From contig QNGE01000421.1 in the NCBI GenBank assembly GCA_008508345.1, positions 186,001-250,000 on the forward strand: 64,000 nt of DNA, read 5' to 3'. This stretch comes from Paragonimus westermani (taxonomy: Eukaryota; Platyhelminthes; Trematoda; Plagiorchiida; Troglotrematidae). The position numbers and the translations under genes were made by a program. Below are positions 35,801-47,755 of the stretch, one piece after another. Numbering within the stretch: the stretch's first letter is position 1; every line of letters starts with the position of its first letter. The notes below the pieces were generated by a model. It saw nothing but the letters and a program-made list of their open reading frames with translations, was not told where the DNA came from and ran no database searches.

Positions 35801-38800
35801 TAAACGCTAAAGCATCGTTGATCTTACATCGTCAGAATATGTTTTAAGTTGTTTGGCCTTGATAGCTACAGGGTTCAGAAATAAAAGCCGAATCACACAA
35901 CAACCGTAGATAACCTTACAAGGTTTTTCACAATTTTCGTTTTTTTCTACCTTTTGGTCAACTGTTCTTGTCAACCCATTGAAAAGTTCGTGTAGTGTTT
36001 CCTTTGACATGACTAAAATTTTCGCAGAGTTTATTTCCTTTTCGACATGAACAAATCTCGGGTTTTTTCCGTCCACTACTTAGTTACACTGTGTACGATT
36101 AGTAAATACTTTCAAACTCGCAGTCACAGTCAGCAATTCGGTGCAATTGATGAACGTTACGTACGTCCTTTGACGTTTTCCCGAAAAATTGGTCGGTTAA
36201 ACAAAACGGTTAGAACATGAAAAGTGTTGGATGCAAGCATCTCGTGTTCACTTGACAATGCAAATCAAATACGAAACTAGAATAGATCACAAAACCTAAG
36301 AAGAAATCGGGGTAATAATCAGTCGTTTTTGCACAAAGAAAATTGGACTGAGTCGACTTATTGTGATCGGCTTAGCAAACCCCAAAAATTGTGGATAGGA
36401 ATGACGCAGTATAATTCTGAATGCACAAGCGTGACCAATGGTCAGGGCATGTCTAGTGATTGTGAAAACTTGCAGGATACGTGTTTCAGCAGATATGTCG
36501 TTCCGCGGTAACAAAAACCACTGAACTAATTTAGATGTATGCTATTACATTTTGGACCTCATGCATCTCCCGTTGTCGCCTGAATAACATTTACGTGTAA
36601 ATTATTGAGCAAATGTTGAATGTACTCATAGAATGAGCAGAGGCAGCGCTAAATTCTGAGTCCCAGAATGAACAAGGCATATCACCAAATCACACGTTCG
36701 CTTAATTGAATTTCCTAATTGTTGTACTATTTGACACATAATATGAACAGTCTTTAAATGTATCTCTGTGTAGATTAACATGTAAAAAGATGAACCGGAC
36801 GATTCTACAGTCAGCAAACACGTTCTAATGTTCAGTCATATCAACAAACTAACTTGTGCTGTCACACTGACAAAATTTAAAACCAATCCAAGGTTTCTGC
36901 AGTTTGCTGGGGCAGTCGTATTTTCAGAAACAATCTTTCGCAAACCCGAAAATTCCGTGGACGTCATGGCCTCTTACAATACACGGGCTGACTACCTACC
37001 TCCCGGTCGGTACATGTTTCACACAAAATATCCGATTGGCCTTGTTGTAGATTCCGTACTGTTGGGCCGACAAAAACACGTGTATCTATCAAGTTTTATG
37101 TTCTAACACTTTCGTTCACATTTTTTCGTTTGATAGGATGTGAATAGTTTTCATGAATTACCAGTTTAGTCGATCCCCGAAAACTGTTTTCTTTAAACTT
37201 CGCGTATAGGACGAGTTTATCCGTGTACAATAAATCTTCACCGATAGCTGTTCTCACTTAACCGGACAAATATGCTATCACAGAGAAGAAAAGATAAACG
37301 AAAACTTTGCATGGGCCTGAAAATGTCTCTGGCTCAACAGGCACCTTAAAGATGTCATGGGTGTCTCCTGTCAGAAGTAAATTTTATTGAATGGGGAGCA
37401 CCCACAGAAGTCACTGTCAGTAAGCTATAACAGTTACCCTGAATATAAGTGAAACATGCCCTCACGGTCACTTGTGACAGAGAGGGATAAAGCGAATCTT
37501 AAACTGTCTTAAACTTGCTGTCGTTCTATTCTTGGTATGCACCCTTTTGCTGACGTATCTGTGCCAGATTTCATCTAGAGTAATGTTAATTACATTGAAA
37601 AGGAACCTACACTAATTGTGATATTTCACTATTGTATTGCTTTGCCTGGACAAAGATTCAACACAGACCCAACACAGTGGATTGTTCTGTGAAATAATTC
37701 ATCAAATGAAGGTGTGGGTCAATAGGAAGTGAACGATGGGTACAGTACCGCAAGCAGCGTCAGCAGGATGTGGATCAAAGTGATATCTCAGTGATCTGAA
37801 CCAGAAGTACGCAAATTCACAGCGAAAAGGAGAATGTTAGTCAAACCCTATTCATTGTGGACGACGTCACTGGCACAAAGTCATCACAGCAGTGCCTTTA
37901 GGTCTTTGACTGACTTAGGCAAAGAATTTCTTTGAATCACGTGACTCGTAACGTCAAGAAAAACTGATGTATATTGTGACTTATGTTTTTGATGACAAAG
38001 AAAGCTTCAACGACCATTAGTCGCTAGGAATGCTCGAAGGTCTAGTTAACGGCCTCGGTAGTCACTTGAAGTGTTGTCAGAAACGTTCTACCTGCGCCAC
38101 TGCAGATTATAAATAGACGTACAATCGGTTTTGTAGGTTAAATCACACCCAGTTCCCAGCTAAATGTCACGTGAGTGACAAACTAAAGCACTGGGGAGTT
38201 CCCAGTAGCAGCGGTTACAGCACAATAGTGAGTAATGACTGTGTAGTTTAAAGACTCCATCTTGCTTGCTTGTGCAGGCCCAAAAAACAGTTATTTACAT
38301 CCGTTATCGGATGAATTATTCCAACTGGCATCACGAATCCTTGGTAACCTCACTTATGCCAGGGTGTTGACAGCTGAGCGAATAGCATTATCGCATGACG
38401 CTGTACCATTATTACGCTGCACATCTTCGATGAATGAGAATCTTGACTACAATCCAGCTTGTACTGGCACTTCTTCAGCGCATAAGCAATTGTGAGCCTA
38501 GACACTTTTTTGCGAGAAAGCAGTCTGCAATCAAAATGTAGATCCAGCTTGACATGATCAGAATGCAGACATGTGCTCCGATTCAATCGACATTCTTGGG
38601 AACAACACCATTCACAGGTGATGGTTTTATTGTCAGTCTATGCCTACTTCTGACTTGACATTAAGTGCCAATTAATGGTGGTCTGACGTCTAGACTACCA
38701 TGATTTAATGTTTTGCGTAAACAACTTAGTATCAGTAGAACGCTTCACCGAGCGTCGAAAATTGTCTCTTTCGGAAAATCCGTAAGAGTGGTAGTTATTT

Positions 38801-39223
38801 AACGCTAGCTAGAATAGGTACACACTTTAAACGCACTACAAAGCAAACAGCAGAGTGCGAAAATGTAGTACTGCGCTAGAACCCTCACGTCGAATTACCT
38901 ATCATCAGTGACGAGGATCCCCAGTTTACTTGCAGTGGCCGCCTACTGACGTATCTGCACGAATTTTTAAATCTTGAAAGTTTTAGGCTCAGGTGGTGTT
39001 TGGGGATGCATGCGGAGATTGGGTTCCATCGGGCTAAAAGAGTGCCTTTGTTTCGTTGCTCTCCCTACAGTGATTTCTGTCACAAACTACAAATGGTGCG
39101 GGTCTTTTTTGTGTGACGAAGTACAGAACCGTATAACGAACTGAAGAAAAACCACGCATATTTCGGGTATTATATCTGTTGGCTCAAGTTGCTTCCGTTG
39201 GATGTGATTTCGATCACAACACT
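32900..39223. other. Intron interior, no supported feature
   Basis: I see no exon, RNA gene or classifiable repeat. A 104-codon open frame on the minus strand (33552-33866) was checked; it has no recognisable domain. Confidence 0.5.
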
Positions 39224-39306
39224 CCTGAGGAAGGCCACCCGAGGTGGTTGAAACCTAAAGTATTACAACTTGCTCGTAACGTTGTTTAATTCCCAATCTG
39301 TTTATC
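39224..39306 (+). repeat. Single-arm copy of the intronic foldback repeat
   Basis: From CCTGAGGAAGGCCACCCGAG to CCCAATCTGTTTATC the stretch matches the right arm of the 27195-27363 palindrome in the same orientation, with a few substitutions. Read forward it encodes PEEGHPRWLKP before a stop. The CCTGAGGAAGG type of motif is common near the 3' ends of Penelope-like and other non-LTR elements. I take it as a retroelement 3'-end fragment of unknown family. Confidence 0.7.
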
Positions 39307-42300
39307 AAACACGCATATTGTTGTGATGCTGGAGAGAGTTGTATGTGAAGAACAATATCAAAATCTAAAAAAGGAGACAGCAGTGTAACATAATTAAAAA
39401 AAGCATCTTGAATGAAGCATAACAGAGTGACATTTTGGTAGGTCTCCTGCATAGAATTACGAAGTGAACAACTTCAAACAGTCAACGTCCCAGGGTCTGT
39501 GCATTTTCGGTCAGTTTAGTACTTAAACCACTATGTTAACAATAAGCGGAATTCAGTGCACATTTCTGTAATGAACTCAACCTTGCCGCTAAGTACCACT
39601 AACATTTTTTCTACCTGAACCAAGTAACCATGAGCATACGAGATTCTGTTAAGGAAAATCTGTTAGACTATCCCACACACCTCCAATCAAAGGGCCATAC
39701 GATACAACAACATATTCATGCTCCTTCGGCAATGCACCAATTACTAAATACCCTGATTACTTGCAGATATAACTCATTAGAATAGCAATGGCAACAACAG
39801 GAACAGATGCAACTTAAACTTTACGGAGTTCGTACAGTTCACGACAACCAGAAGGTTGGATTCACAGGATGTTTTCTTCGATATTTGTGATGATCAACGC
39901 AATATCTCAGATTACTGAGAGAATTACCGAGAGATTACCGAGAAGCAGACATGATAGAGACTTATCTCAGACTGTTGGGACGCGATCGGGACTACAAACC
40001 AGTTAGAAAAAATTGAGCGTAAGATCCGTGTCAAACGATTAGGCGATTTCACGGTCAGAAAGAAGAGCAGACTGGTGGGCGTGGGTTAGCAGTTTTTCGT
40101 GTTCACTCCACTCAGTTTGATCAACGTGTGAAGAATGAAGCGAAGCTTTGCTGGACAAAAGTAGAGCAACGTTAAGTATTGGATTGTCAAAACCTTACAC
40201 TCTGATTTCTAGTACGTGATAAAAATGTGCCGTAAGTTCCTAGTGAATATAAACACTGCGTATGAAATTAATGTTCTCTTGCTTATACTATTTGTAATAT
40301 ATAGTGCTCACCATTGCATAATGGTTCGCACTACGTCCATGAGCATCTGAAATAAGATGTATGAAGAAACCACATAATCGCAGTAGTGCTAGCATACGAT
40401 AACAATTCTAACCAGCGCACCATTACAATGACCATGACCTAGTGCAGCTAACTTATAGAAGGGCACCAATACAAAAGGTTGTAACAGCAGAACTCCCTGA
40501 ATGCCCCAAACTGACCTGCACAAATTGTGAGAATAAAAGAGTTAAACAATATTTGTTAACTCTAAGCGTTAGTGGCAGAATGTTTTGCATTAAGTTTTCG
40601 GAAGCAATACAGTATTATATCAGTTTGCTGCAAAACTTATGTGATGAGCGAATGGAAAGTTTTCTGTTTCAGAGCTCCTTTCTCCTGAATAAGGTGGATC
40701 CATCATTCAGTTGAGTCTTCATTTGGTTGTCGCCAAACCATTTCAATAAGTGGAACACTCCCGATTATGAATGTAAACTCGCCGCTTATTCTCACACCAC
40801 TCGAAACAGTAGATAATTCATTGGTTACTACTAGTAGGTGTAAAGACGTTTTCACGGATGCGTTTCATACAGCAGCTGATGCACTCTGGATACTGGCAGA
40901 CAGTCACAATTTTCTCAAACAAATAGAAACTGGCACTGTTGGTAACAGTTTAATATTCCCGTATGTTTGTTAGTTGGTGACATCTCAATACTTGCACCGT
41001 CTAGAGACACAACGATGAAATCTACCTTTAAATAAGAATAAACGCCGATTTACCAAATGAAACTTGGAGGCAACTTGAACCTGGCCAGCTACAATACATG
41101 TTCAACACGGGTTATATGAAAAACATTCCAGAGACAGTGCTCGGCGATTTAGTGTGTTTTTGCCACATGTACAGTAATGCTGACGAATATGGACAAAATC
41201 CACTATATTTTATCTAAAATATTACTGCCAGGTTGTTAAGCCGTTACTCGATTAATGCTTTCTAGGGCTACGTCGTCAAGAATAATACGTGGACGTGATA
41301 AGTGGATCCTTTGCCAAACGAAAAGTCCATTACGTTTTGTGTGATGACAAGAATGAACTTAATAACTTCACATATATAATTCTATACATTCGCTATTGTG
41401 AAATATAGAAAATATGTCATTAACAAAGTTTTCGCATCCATCGGTCCGTCAGCAACAACAGCGAGTGCCGAAGGACACAGTAATTTCATTTGATCAAGCC
41501 ACCGGGAATCCATACTTTCTATTGATAGGCTATCTACACGCCATCTTTTGAACGCACAAACATGTGCCATTTGAAAACTGGTTATTTGAAGTTTTTACAA
41601 CGTGAACTTTCTGATTTAAATCTCATGATAAAGGCTCCCCAAAAAGATCGAAACGTTTCAATACCTATGGCTCTTCTGTATTTAACTCGTTGTGCCTTAT
41701 CCCAGGATTTGCTTAATAAGAAGCATCAGCACAACCGACGATAATTGTTTTCTTAATTGATCCGTTTACTATTCAGAAGTACTAACAACTTCTATTGTAA
41801 AGGCAGAGATTAAAGAATCTTGAAGTGCAATAAAGAGCTCACAAGTTAGCAACGTTTGACTATCGGGAGCAACCAATACTTGCACACAACTATGGAGGAT
41901 TTCTTGAAACCAATCACGCAAATCGGCATAATGCGAGTTCTCGAACGGAATATTACCCAGGATGCACTGAAATCAACATGGATTGCTAGCACTACATGAT
42001 TCGATTCGGCTGCTAAAGACCCCAAAACGTATGGTTGCTGGCTAACGTTCGGTTCATTTTCTGACTCAGATGCTTTTAGTTTCGCAGTTTTTATTTGATA
42101 AATGACGGATTCTATTACGAGAGACATACAACAACTTGCTCTCCTCAGTGTCGATAGTTCCTGTATAACATGTTATTCACGAACCTTGTTGTCATTTTGC
42201 TTGTGTGCCGTGAGAAAGATGCTAACAAATTTTTATACGGAAAGTTGATTGAAAAGACTCAACTCTAATCACGCGAATATGTGGCCACGCAAACGCTACG

Positions 42301-45300
42301 GTTAAACACTGTGTTTGAAAACGGCAAAATACACAGTAACTGTAATTTCCACGTAATTCTATCTTAACAGTGCCCACCTCATAGATCACACGCTCTCTTG
42401 GTGGACAAAAAGTGATTTGTGATTAGTTGAGACCACCTACTGTTCAGAAAAAGCAAACGGCTATTGTTCTTTCTCAACCTGTTGCTTAACTATGATCGTA
42501 TTGTCCGTGAGAACAAACCTTGGGAAGGATTGGTAAGAGGTGTGCTGACTCTTGCAAGATCATCCAAACTTCCGAAGCCGGTTATATATGCGGCTGAAGT
42601 GATTGCACGCGGTTGATCAGTATCATATACATTTCCGAATTGTTTAGTTCACCCAGTACTATTAAGCCTTCAGCATGGAGCTCCGAATTCTCGATACGCT
42701 TCACATTCTTGGTCAGTTGTAGCCATAGTTACAAGTGTAGATTATTACCTTTTTGGTCACCACGAAATATAAACCGTCTGAGGGGCTCACCTAGAACACA
42801 CTTTTGAGACTCAGATGGTTAAAATTGTGGAAAATCAAACCTTTCCTAAATAAAGAGTGTCAGCTGTATTGCTGTTCCGATCGTATTCTACGTGTTCAAA
42901 GTGATTCGGGGCCAATAAATCAACTGGCAAATATCTACCACAGCCCCGTAGGTAGCTGAGAGAGAGATGTGTTTCCAACAGTTGATTAAAACTACCATCG
43001 AGGTTGGATGACTGATTTCAGCCAGTGAGGTACAAAGGCTCAAAAGATTTTCATTTCCACAGTGCCATTGAACGCGGTCTGATGACCTAGTGAGTAAGCA
43101 CGCAAAGCAACACTCATGTGATTTCTCACACACCGGGTACGCCCGATGCATGTAGTATACGTTAGAAGATTTGTCTACCACTAGGCTGGTGGTCATCATG
43201 ACTAACTGGTTTTAATCCCTCGGTGCTCTGGGAATCTAACTTGATGTGATACCTGATTCTCTTCGTGTACAAAATCACTGTACTGTTGTTGTTTTCGGCC
43301 ATCACCGGGTCACATTGCACAGCTTCCAAATTTTGTTCTAAATTTCGAGTCGGTTGTTTTTAGGTGTATGGCAGCTTCAGAACGCGCTGTATTTCTTTAC
43401 GACTCGCTGAATGCATGCAGTATGCATTTGGGAGTAATGTTTTTCGGTTAGAAGCTAGATACATTCTACACCTGACTGTCAAAATAATTTTCCAAAATAA
43501 TCGGGAGAAGCTTCCCGCAAATGTGCACATTTTACATATGATAATCGTGTGCTTGAGTGTACAACGTGGTAAGAGTAAATCAGAGATGCAGTTCACGTAA
43601 ACGGACAGAGTTTCGATTGAAATGGCGGCACCACGAGCCTTAGGAAGACCGCCCGTCATATGCTAACCGACACGCTGAACACAAGAGTGGAATGAGGTGA
43701 TACTGTAAGTAAGAGTGTGCGGAGCAGAAAAACACAAACGGCTGTTCATGTAAACTTGCATTACTCCCAGTTTGCTTCATGTCATTAAACGGTCGAAGCG
43801 CGCATCACAAGCTCCTTATGTCGTGGCACTTACAAGTTGTGCATTCACGAAGAGGTTTGTTGTCACTGGATAAACAAATAGCCAGATCAGCTAAACATCG
43901 AGTGGTCAATTCAACTGCGTCCTTGAATGTGCATGTCGTTGCCATAATTATCCTAGATATTAGGTTCAACAACGGACACACACTGTATACCCCACTAGGC
44001 ACTAGTGACCAAACTGTACTGACCAAGAAGAAACATAAACTGTTGGTGATCGGGTAGCAATCGTATAGACTTTCTCCTTCAAACACGTCAACCAAAAAAA
44101 CATACCCTCTCGTGCCGAAATCACTTAAACTACTGATAAACATTAGTTCAAAACAAATCACCATTGCGCCCAAACACATTCGGCCGATCAGGTCATGTCG
44201 CAAAGTAAACGAAAGACATGGCCACTTAGAGTTCTAGATTATTTCCAGGCAGGTTTTACAACCCAACAAATAATATAACAAAACACGTGCACGGCGTCAC
44301 AAAAAGTCCACAATCCTGATGCAATTAGTTGCGTGTGTTTTTAGACAGGGTTTGAATTCGGTTAAGGAAATGCAATTTAAACGACTGGAGGAGTATTTCC
44401 CGTGGTTGTCGCATTCCCAAAGTTAACCTGGATAACACCTTTCAAAAGGTACGAATGAATGCGTCAGCTGCGACCATTTTTCAATTTATACAAACTACGC
44501 TCCTCAAATACTCACCCTAAACGTATTTTCTTCCGCAAACATATATGCATCAAATGTGGCTGAATAGTAAACTGAAATTTCATCCGCTGGACATATGAAG
44601 ATCAGGGCCACTGAAAACCTGAGTAATCGGTTAATTCAGCATTGAATTAATTCAGCAAGAGGTCCTTTTCTAATATTATATTCGTCATAAGTTTTACGGA
44701 GACCAGCACTTTCGGACTTTTCATCTTTCGGCGAACTCACCGAAAAACTGCCACGATCACAAAATCACGGCTGTGTGATTCAATTTAAATATGGTCCACA
44801 TTCGGTTGCGATCTATCTACACCAGATCACTGGGCTCATCAGCTGTTATCCGCTAAAGAAAACGCCATCAAATAGTCCGCTTTGGGAGCAGTTCTCAACA
44901 GAGTGTACGATACCAATCTGTCTTTCTATCCTGCTCGACATAATCGTTCCTTTGACATAGAATTCCACTTCGATTTTCCCCACTACAGTCATTATTTTTG
45001 GCCCGGTCAGTATTAATTTACTGGACATGTTATAGATGACAAATAATGCTCCCAGTAAAGATGTTAGTTGAATACCTCTGGTTTTCCTGCACCGTCTCCA
45101 ACTCAAACCACATAATCCTCAGTATCATGTGGGTAGAAGTTCAAACTCATGTTCGTTCTATTTTGTTCTCGATATTTGCGCCGTAGTTAAGAAATATCAG
45201 AAAATGAATAAATAGGTCAATCCAATGTAATTCGTTTGCTTTGATTTTTCAGTATACCGGATGATGAGGCATTAGAGTGAATAAAGAGCCCAAATAAAGA

Positions 45301-46412
45301 AAAATGTCATCGTAGATTCTGACAACTTGCTTCATACTGATGAAAAACCGACTGTTGTTTTCCATTTCGTTCACATATGACCAGTTCTGTCAAAATGAGT
45401 TATTCATATTCATAGTTATCCACCTTCAAGTTACCTCAGATATATTTACCTACGTCTGTCAACACCTGAAATCCAACAGAGTGGCATGAGGCTTTGAAGC
45501 TGCCTTTTATCTAAGACCAGTACGGTGCTTCACAGGAATGCACTCATTGTCATGGTTCCGACCGGTTGTTGAGGTTTCAGAAGAGATGTTACCTTACTAA
45601 GCTGAATGCAAAGCGTTTTCCCATAACAGCATTTGTGTCTTCGGCATCAGAAGCAAGTGGTGATCCATCATCTTGCTGTGGTTTGAAAAATGTTGGGATC
45701 TTCAGCACACCGGCTCGTAGATTTACATGCAGGAGATATGCCGATGACATTGAAGCAGTTGCGATCACTTAACCGGTGAGTCATTCGGCCTGCTGTATTC
45801 ATTGCATCCTGTGACTGCTTTAAAAACCGGATGTTTTGCATCAGGGGTTGTCACACTGTAGTAAATATGCTCGTCGACATTGAGCTCAGTCGGGAACAGA
45901 ACAGATGCGTTTGAGAGCAAAGCGTCATGATAAACATAATTTACTTTTCAGAGAATAATGCCAGCTGGTGGTGTGATTTCAACACAGATACAACAGGAGT
46001 GAACGATAGAGAATGTCCGTTCACATCAGCGCAACGTGTTCTTAACACAGTTTTGAACCATATCAGTCAGCTCTATGGTGCACTTCGTTCCAACTGGCTG
46101 CTTCGTGCATTGCCCGAAATGCGGTTGCAGCGTGGCCGTTCTTGTGTATAAACTGTCATTTGGGTTGAAACGCATTACGTGGAGTTTGAAATGTGCTATT
46201 GCGGATGCTGTGTATTTGATATAACAGGATTTTGACTGTTGTGAACCGTGTAGTGAACCTACAAGAAATGAAAAAAATGTGCGAAGTTGTGAAATGCTGT
46301 GCACACTTCTTTGGAAGAACTGATAAGCAAGTCCCCCATCAAGTAAAATCGTGAAATTCCTCTCATATTTTATAGACTAACCAAACTGCAATTTTAACTT
46401 ATATAATTACAG
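39307..46412. other. Intron interior, no supported feature
   Basis: I see no exon or repeat. A Tyr-Ala-Asp-Asp string in a short open frame (45737-45748) looks like a reverse transcriptase active site, but nothing around it supports that. Confidence 0.5.
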
Positions 46413-47755
46413 ATGCCACTTTTCAAGAAAATTCCCCTTCTGAAGAGAACGCACTACACTATGCTGTAGCAAAAGAATCCAACAATTCCCCGGCCATAAA
46501 AACGTCATTGCCAACAGATTCGAAAAACTCCTGGATTCGTCACATACATTTTGGCTGTGGTGTGTATCAAGCAACGTTGTCACATCACCCGTGTCGTAAG
46601 AACAGAAGTAGATTGAAGAAATCATGGTCAACTGCCACACCGATGGACCACGAAAATTCTACAGGACACGAGGCTTGTTGTGAACCGTTTAGTACCATGG
46701 CAACCAACACAGAACATGAGTTAATCAGTAGTGAAACGGAAAAATTGAACAAAAGCGTACGCCTAACAATTGAGAACACGGACCTCAAATCTACTGTCTC
46801 CGCTACCATCTATCTGATCCGTTTTTTGGCTGCATCTGACATGTGTTTCATGCTGACAGAGCTGATATTAGTCTGGCTTCTTCGTTTAACTGACACCGAA
46901 CAACCTGTTTTCTCCAAAGTCAAATTCAACTTTGAATGTCGTTTGGAAACAATGCTAAGCAAACTGTTTTGCATTACCAGCGAGTGGACTCTGGTAATTT
47001 TTGGTGTGCAAAGGGTGTTGACCACAATTCGACCACATGATTTGGGCTTCTGTCGATTGCGGAACTGCAGAACTTCTAACTGGCCCGAAACCTTACCATC
47101 ATTAGATAAGTTTAAGCTCAAAATCGGAATGGGTTTGTTTATTGCGTTGTTGTTCGCAACGATGTGTAACTACTTGTGGATGATTGGTGAGACAAAAATT
47201 CACATGGTATGGTATAAAAACAGTTTTGTACCGATGCCTACACTTGTCTGCATTGTTCGTTCTGAGTTCTACAACTTCTACTACAAATTTATGGTCTACC
47301 TGGAAGAATTGGCCATTTTTGTGCTCCCTCATTTGTGCGTCACAGGTTGTATCCTACTTGTTGCGCTGCAATATGGTGTGCAGTCAACGCAGCGTCAGGA
47401 TGCATGTGTACATCACACTACACAAACATCGAACGTGGTAATAACCGATTGCTGGCCAAACAGCAGTGAACCTAGTACACTGGAACGGTCGACACTCAAC
47501 ACAGATACGAGAGTTTTGTTGTTTAACGTGATATTTTGTTTGCATGCTCTCGTTCGAATTTGTTTATCCGCACCAGAGAACTGGAAGCGCTGTCTCTTTT
47601 TATTTTCAAAACTAGATCCTTCTAAACAGACATTCGGTATGACACAGCAATTGAACTTTTCAAAGTTCACTGTCTCCTCCTCAATCACTGTAATGCTTTT
47701 GTTTTGGTATGTTTGCCGAATACGGAATCGGAACTCTGAACTGATCACTGTTTGA
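46413..47755 (+). CDS. Class A GPCR, exon 2 (loop 1 and TM2-TM7)
   Basis: This exon encodes residues 77-523 of the joined protein (the first codon is split with exon 1). Residues 77-205 are a long hydrophilic first intracellular loop. TM2 (about 206-234) contains LAASD with Asp219 at the 2.50 position. Cys252 before TM3 and Cys356 in the second outer loop fit the conserved disulfide. TM3 ends in GVQRVLTTIRP, with Arg277 and Pro284 at the positions of DRY Arg and the conserved Pro. TM4 is about 311-334. TM5 (about 372-396) contains FVLP with Pro382. TM6 (about 443-464) lacks CWxP, and TM7 (about 491-512) lacks NPxxY. The tail is about 11 residues. The stop is TGA 47753-47755; an AATAAA at 48518 could end the transcript. 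It is probably a divergent flatworm peptide-receptor-like or orphan receptor at the plasma membrane; the ligand is unknown. Confidence 0.85.

Larger units (their letters stand above)
27021..46412 (+). other. Intron of the GPCR gene, about 19.4 kb
   Basis: The intron is bounded by GTGAGT at 27021 and TATATAATTACAG ending at 46412. Both exon ends have phase 1 and the joined codon is GAT. Within it I find the foldback repeat, its lone arm, tRNA-like SINE relics and one hammerhead element, each listed separately. The remaining stretches show no gene. Those over 300 bases are 27364-28594, 28666-30904, 31152-32596, 32900-39223 and 39307-46412. Additional small exons cannot be excluded, but no exon is needed to complete the seven helices. 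Confidence 0.6.

Noticed and set aside
45737..45748. Tyr-Ala-Asp-Asp string suggesting a reverse transcriptase motif C
   Set aside because: In any frame, neither the upstream nor the downstream sequence shows other RT motifs; a four-residue match alone is not enough.
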